64,000 bases of DNA from an uncultured Bacteroides sp. Lineage in GTDB: Bacteria; Bacteroidota; Bacteroidia; Bacteroidales; Bacteroidaceae. The notes beneath the pieces are model-generated. The model saw only the letters and a program-made list of their open reading frames with translations. It was not told the origin of the DNA and did not search any database. Below are positions 61,395 to 64,000 of the stretch, piece by piece (position 1 is the first letter of the stretch; every line of letters starts with the position of its first letter). Made by a program: the position numbers and the translations under genes. The stretch spans positions 12,003 through 76,002 of the forward strand of contig UQVZ01000019.1 of NCBI GenBank assembly GCA_900544675.1. The letters are read 5' to 3'.

Positions 61395-63178
61395 TACTGA
61401 AAGCATTATATGATTATTATCATCGGAGTAAAAATCTGGCTTTGCCGGGCATGGAGTATAAGGAACTGGCCTTTTTAATTGTTATAGATGAACAAGGGAA
61501 CTTTTTGCGCCTGGAAGATTGCCGGATTGACAACAAACGTTATAAACAATACTTGCTTCCCAAAGCTGTAAGCAGGAGCAGCAATCCGGTAGCTAACCTG
61601 TGTTGGGACAATGTATCGTATGTGTTGAACTTTTCAGAAGCTAATTTACCTTTGAAGAATCCGCCTTCTGATGTGCAGAAATTGGCAGAAAAAGAAGCAG
61701 AACTTCAAAAGGAAAGAGATAAGAACGCAAGAAATTATGCCACCTTTTTTGAAAAGATAAAAAAATGGCATACGGCATTACCTGAGAACAAGGCATTACA
61801 GGCTTTGACTCTTTTTTATGAAAAAGGGAATGACGCTATTTTAGCAGCCTTACAGGCAGACCCTCTTTGGGACGATTTATGCAAGAATCTGACACGCAAT
61901 ATCTCGTTCAGAATAGAGGGAGAAAAAAGCATAATCCCTGAAGATCCGGAATTAGTGTCTCATTATCTTGATTGCTTGTCCGATAATAAGTCAAGAAAGT
62001 CACTTCACACCTGTCTTGTAACGGGAAAAGAGGATTCAATGGTGGAACTGACTACTGCAACTCCTATTTTGGGTAGCCAGGCCACAGCCAAATTGGTCGC
62101 TTTCCAAGTAGCTTCAGGATATGATTCATACGGCAAGGAAAAAGCATTCAATGCTCCGATATCACCGGATGCAGAATTTGCTTATACCACCGCATTATCC
62201 TATTTGTTGCGCAAAGAATCAAAGAATATGTTCCGGATTGCTTCGAGAACGTATGTGTTTTGGACATCTTCAGATCCAGAAATTGGTCAGGAAGCTGAAG
62301 ATTGTTTCTTTTCTTTTTTGAATTCGACTGATTCGGGCGATGACCCCAATAGAGGAATTGTGAAGGTAGAAAAGGTCTTTAAAGCCATATTTTCCGGTGA
62401 ATTGAAAACTACCGATGACGATGAATTTTTCATTTTGGGTCTGGCGCCTAATGCGGCACGCTTGGCAGTAGTTTATTGGAAAGAAATATCTGTACGAGAA
62501 TTCGCCGGAAATATATTACAGCATTTTAAAGATATGGACATCGTAGATGCCCGTCCGGAAAAGAAGCCTTATAAAGGTGTTTACAATATGCTTTCTGCCG
62601 TAGCCCTGCAGGGAAAAGTAAGTAATGTGCAGCCGAACTTGCCGGAAGCCCTTATAAAAAGTGTTTTTCAAAACACGCCTTATCCCTATTCCTTGTACTC
62701 GGCATGCATAAGGAGAGTCCGTGCGGAGCAAAAAACAACACTGACCCGTGTTGCGATTATGAAAGCCTATTTGAACAGACAATCTAATAATCATCATAAA
62801 CTTACCGTTATGCTAGATAAATCGAATAAAAATGTAGGATATGTGTGTGGCCGTTTGTTTGCCACATTGGAATATCTGCAAAAGAAAAGCAGTGGAATAG
62901 ACAGCATTCGCCAGAGTTATCTGAATGCGGCTTCTACCACTCCCGCTGCTGTATTTGGCAATTTGATGAATCTGTCTACTCATCATGAAGAGAAATTGAA
63001 TGAAGCATCCGTTGTCTTTTTCAGAAATTTGAAAAATGAGATTCTTGATTTGCTTTCCGCTGATGGTTTCCCTGCTCATCTGGATATCCAGGACCAAGGG
63101 CGTTTCTTCGTAGGTTATCATCACCAGATGGCTGAATTGTACAGGAAAAAAGAAGAGGATAATAAAGAAAACAATTAA
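61391..63178 (+). CDS. cas8c: CRISPR-associated protein Cas8c (Csd1)
   Basis: 595 residues, large subunit of type I-C Cascade, which recognises the PAM. Csd1 features: the opening LKALYDYYHRSKNLALPGMEY, the LVSHYLDCLSDNKS region, CLVTGKE followed by ATPILGSQ, and the C-terminal helices LMNLSTHHEEKLN and FFVGYHHQMAELYRKKEE. Positioned between cas5c and cas7, the canonical order. Confidence 0.93.
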   Translation: MILKALYDYYHRSKNLALPGMEYKELAFLIVIDEQGNFLRLEDCRIDNKRYKQYLLPKAVSRSSNPVANLCWDNVSYVLNFSEANLPLKNPPSDVQKLAEKEAELQKERDKNARNYATFFEKIKKWHTALPENKALQALTLFYEKGNDAILAALQADPLWDDLCKNLTRNISFRIEGEKSIIPEDPELVSHYLDCLSDNKSRKSLHTCLVTGKEDSMVELTTATPILGSQATAKLVAFQVASGYDSYGKEKAFNAPISPDAEFAYTTALSYLLRKESKNMFRIASRTYVFWTSSDPEIGQEAEDCFFSFLNSTDSGDDPNRGIVKVEKVFKAIFSGELKTTDDDEFFILGLAPNAARLAVVYWKEISVREFAGNILQHFKDMDIVDARPEKKPYKGVYNMLSAVALQGKVSNVQPNLPEALIKSVFQNTPYPYSLYSACIRRVRAEQKTTLTRVAIMKAYLNRQSNNHHKLTVMLDKSNKNVGYVCGRLFATLEYLQKKSSGIDSIRQSYLNAASTTPAAVFGNLMNLSTHHEEKLNEASVVFFRNLKNEILDLLSADGFPAHLDIQDQGRFFVGYHHQMAELYRKKEEDNKENN

Positions 63179-63191
63179 ATAAGTAAGAATT

Positions 63192-64000
63192 ATGGAAGAG
63201 CTAAAAAATAAAATAGATTTTGTTTTGTTCGTAGACGTACAAGACGGCAATCCAAATGGTGACCCCGATGCCGGCAATTTACCCCGTGTGGATGCAGAAA
63301 CCGGTGAAGGTCTAATTACGGATGTCTGCCTGAAACGTAAAGTTCGTAATTACGTGCAAGTGGCCAAAGCAGGCGCCCCGGGATACGACATATTTATCAA
63401 AGAGAAGGCAATATTGAACAATCTGATTGATGAGTCGTATGAAGATGCATCGGTGAAGGAAAAAGACAAAAAAGGGAAAAAGAACGGAGAGCAAGTGGAT
63501 GCTGCCCGTAATTTCATGTGTGCCAAATATTATGATATAAGAACTTTTGGGGCAGTAATGACAACCGGCAAAAACGCAGGTCAGGTAAGAGGACCTATTC
63601 AATTAACATTTGCCCGTTCTATTGACCCTATAGTTAGCATGGAGCACTCCATTACCCGTTTAGCTATTACGACGGAAAAGGAAGCGGAAAAACAAGGAGG
63701 AGATAATCATACGATGGGACGCAAATCCACAGTCCCCTATGGTTTGTACAGATGTCATGGCTTTATTTCTGCCAACTTAGCTAAGCAGACGGGATTTTCG
63801 GAAGAAGACCTGCGACTGTTTTGGGAAGCTTTGAAAAACATGTTCGATTGTGATCGTTCGGCTTCACGTGGTCTGATGAGTACGCAAAAACTGATAGTGT
63901 TCCGTCATGATAGTGAATTGGGAAATGCACCGGCCAATAAATTGTGGTGGGTTCTATCAATTCCATTTTTTATTTCTTGCATAAGGCAGCAGAACCCTTT
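63192..64000 (+). CDS. cas7c: Cas7c (Csd2), cut by the window edge and apparently interrupted
   Basis: Backbone subunit of type I-C Cascade. From ATG 63192 the first 251 codons are a typical Csd2: FVLFVDVQDGNPNGDPDAGN, YYDIRTFGAVM, GQVRGPIQLTFARSIDPI, and SASRGLMSTQKLIVF to GNAPANKL. In the family the next residues are a Phe and a beta-strand; here the frame turns to Trp-Trp and a hydrophobic tail (WWVLSIPFFISCIRQQNPF) that does not look like Cas7. The break at about 63944 suggests an insertion or rearrangement. The frame is still open at 64000. Confidence 0.8.
   Translation, partial: MEELKNKIDFVLFVDVQDGNPNGDPDAGNLPRVDAETGEGLITDVCLKRKVRNYVQVAKAGAPGYDIFIKEKAILNNLIDESYEDASVKEKDKKGKKNGEQVDAARNFMCAKYYDIRTFGAVMTTGKNAGQVRGPIQLTFARSIDPIVSMEHSITRLAITTEKEAEKQGGDNHTMGRKSTVPYGLYRCHGFISANLAKQTGFSEEDLRLFWEALKNMFDCDRSASRGLMSTQKLIVFRHDSELGNAPANKLWWVLSIPFFISCIRQQNP

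Overview
The window is chromosomal DNA from a gut Bacteroidales, most like Bacteroides or Phocaeicola. The evidence is a SusC/SusD polysaccharide utilization locus with a hybrid two-component regulator, GldB, a DPP-IV of the Bacteroidetes type, and promoters of the Bacteroides form (TTG, about 20 nt, then TAnnTTTG) with little use of Shine-Dalgarno sequences. There are no rRNA or tRNA genes and no CRISPR array inside the window.

Layout. 1-16.4 kb is housekeeping: the end of a YfcE-type phosphodiesterase, rmlB, a leftward threonine operon (thrA, an apgM-like proposed homoserine kinase, thrC) behind what looks like a leader-peptide attenuator, frr, rsgA, an MFS permease, DPP-IV, lipA, an RsmI-like methylase, gldB and fabI. 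16.6-21.4 kb holds three secreted pectin-related proteins (GH28, DUF4861, GH43). 21.7-32.0 kb is a leftward defence island: hsdM, a DUF1016/YhcG nuclease, hsdS, hsdR, then an AT-rich sir2-herA pair. A 174-bp MITE with IS5/IS1031-like ends sits exactly in the start codon of sir2; removing it and one TCA target copy restores an ATG 20 nt after hsdR. 32.4-39.3 kb is a sulfate-activation operon (cysQ, SLC13 permease, cysC, cysD, cysN, sulfotransferase) with no sulfite-reducing genes, so it probably makes PAPS for sulfation. 39.4-41.9 kb has an APC permease and queH. 42.2-57.1 kb is a polysaccharide utilization locus (SusE-like lipoprotein, SusC, SusD, GH30, GH2, hybrid sensor), possibly for beta-1,6-galactan. 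57.7-64.0 kb is an ADP-ribosylglycohydrolase joined by a one-base overlap to a type I-C cas operon (cas3, cas5c, cas8c, cas7). The cas7 reading frame leaves the family pattern after codon 251, near the window edge.

Scattered through the gaps between ordinary genes, but not within the defence operon, the susCD genes or the cas genes, are four families of short intergenic repeats. They are arranged as inverted, sometimes nested, composites. One composite lies inside the thr operon, and a related one in opposite orientation precedes the hybrid sensor gene.

The most notable features are the MITE in the sir2 start codon, the HsdS protein with two near-duplicate target recognition domains, the nested repeat composites, the thr attenuator, the ADP-ribosylglycohydrolase coupled to cas3, and the apparent break in cas7. 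All family assignments come from reading motifs by eye; no database search was run.
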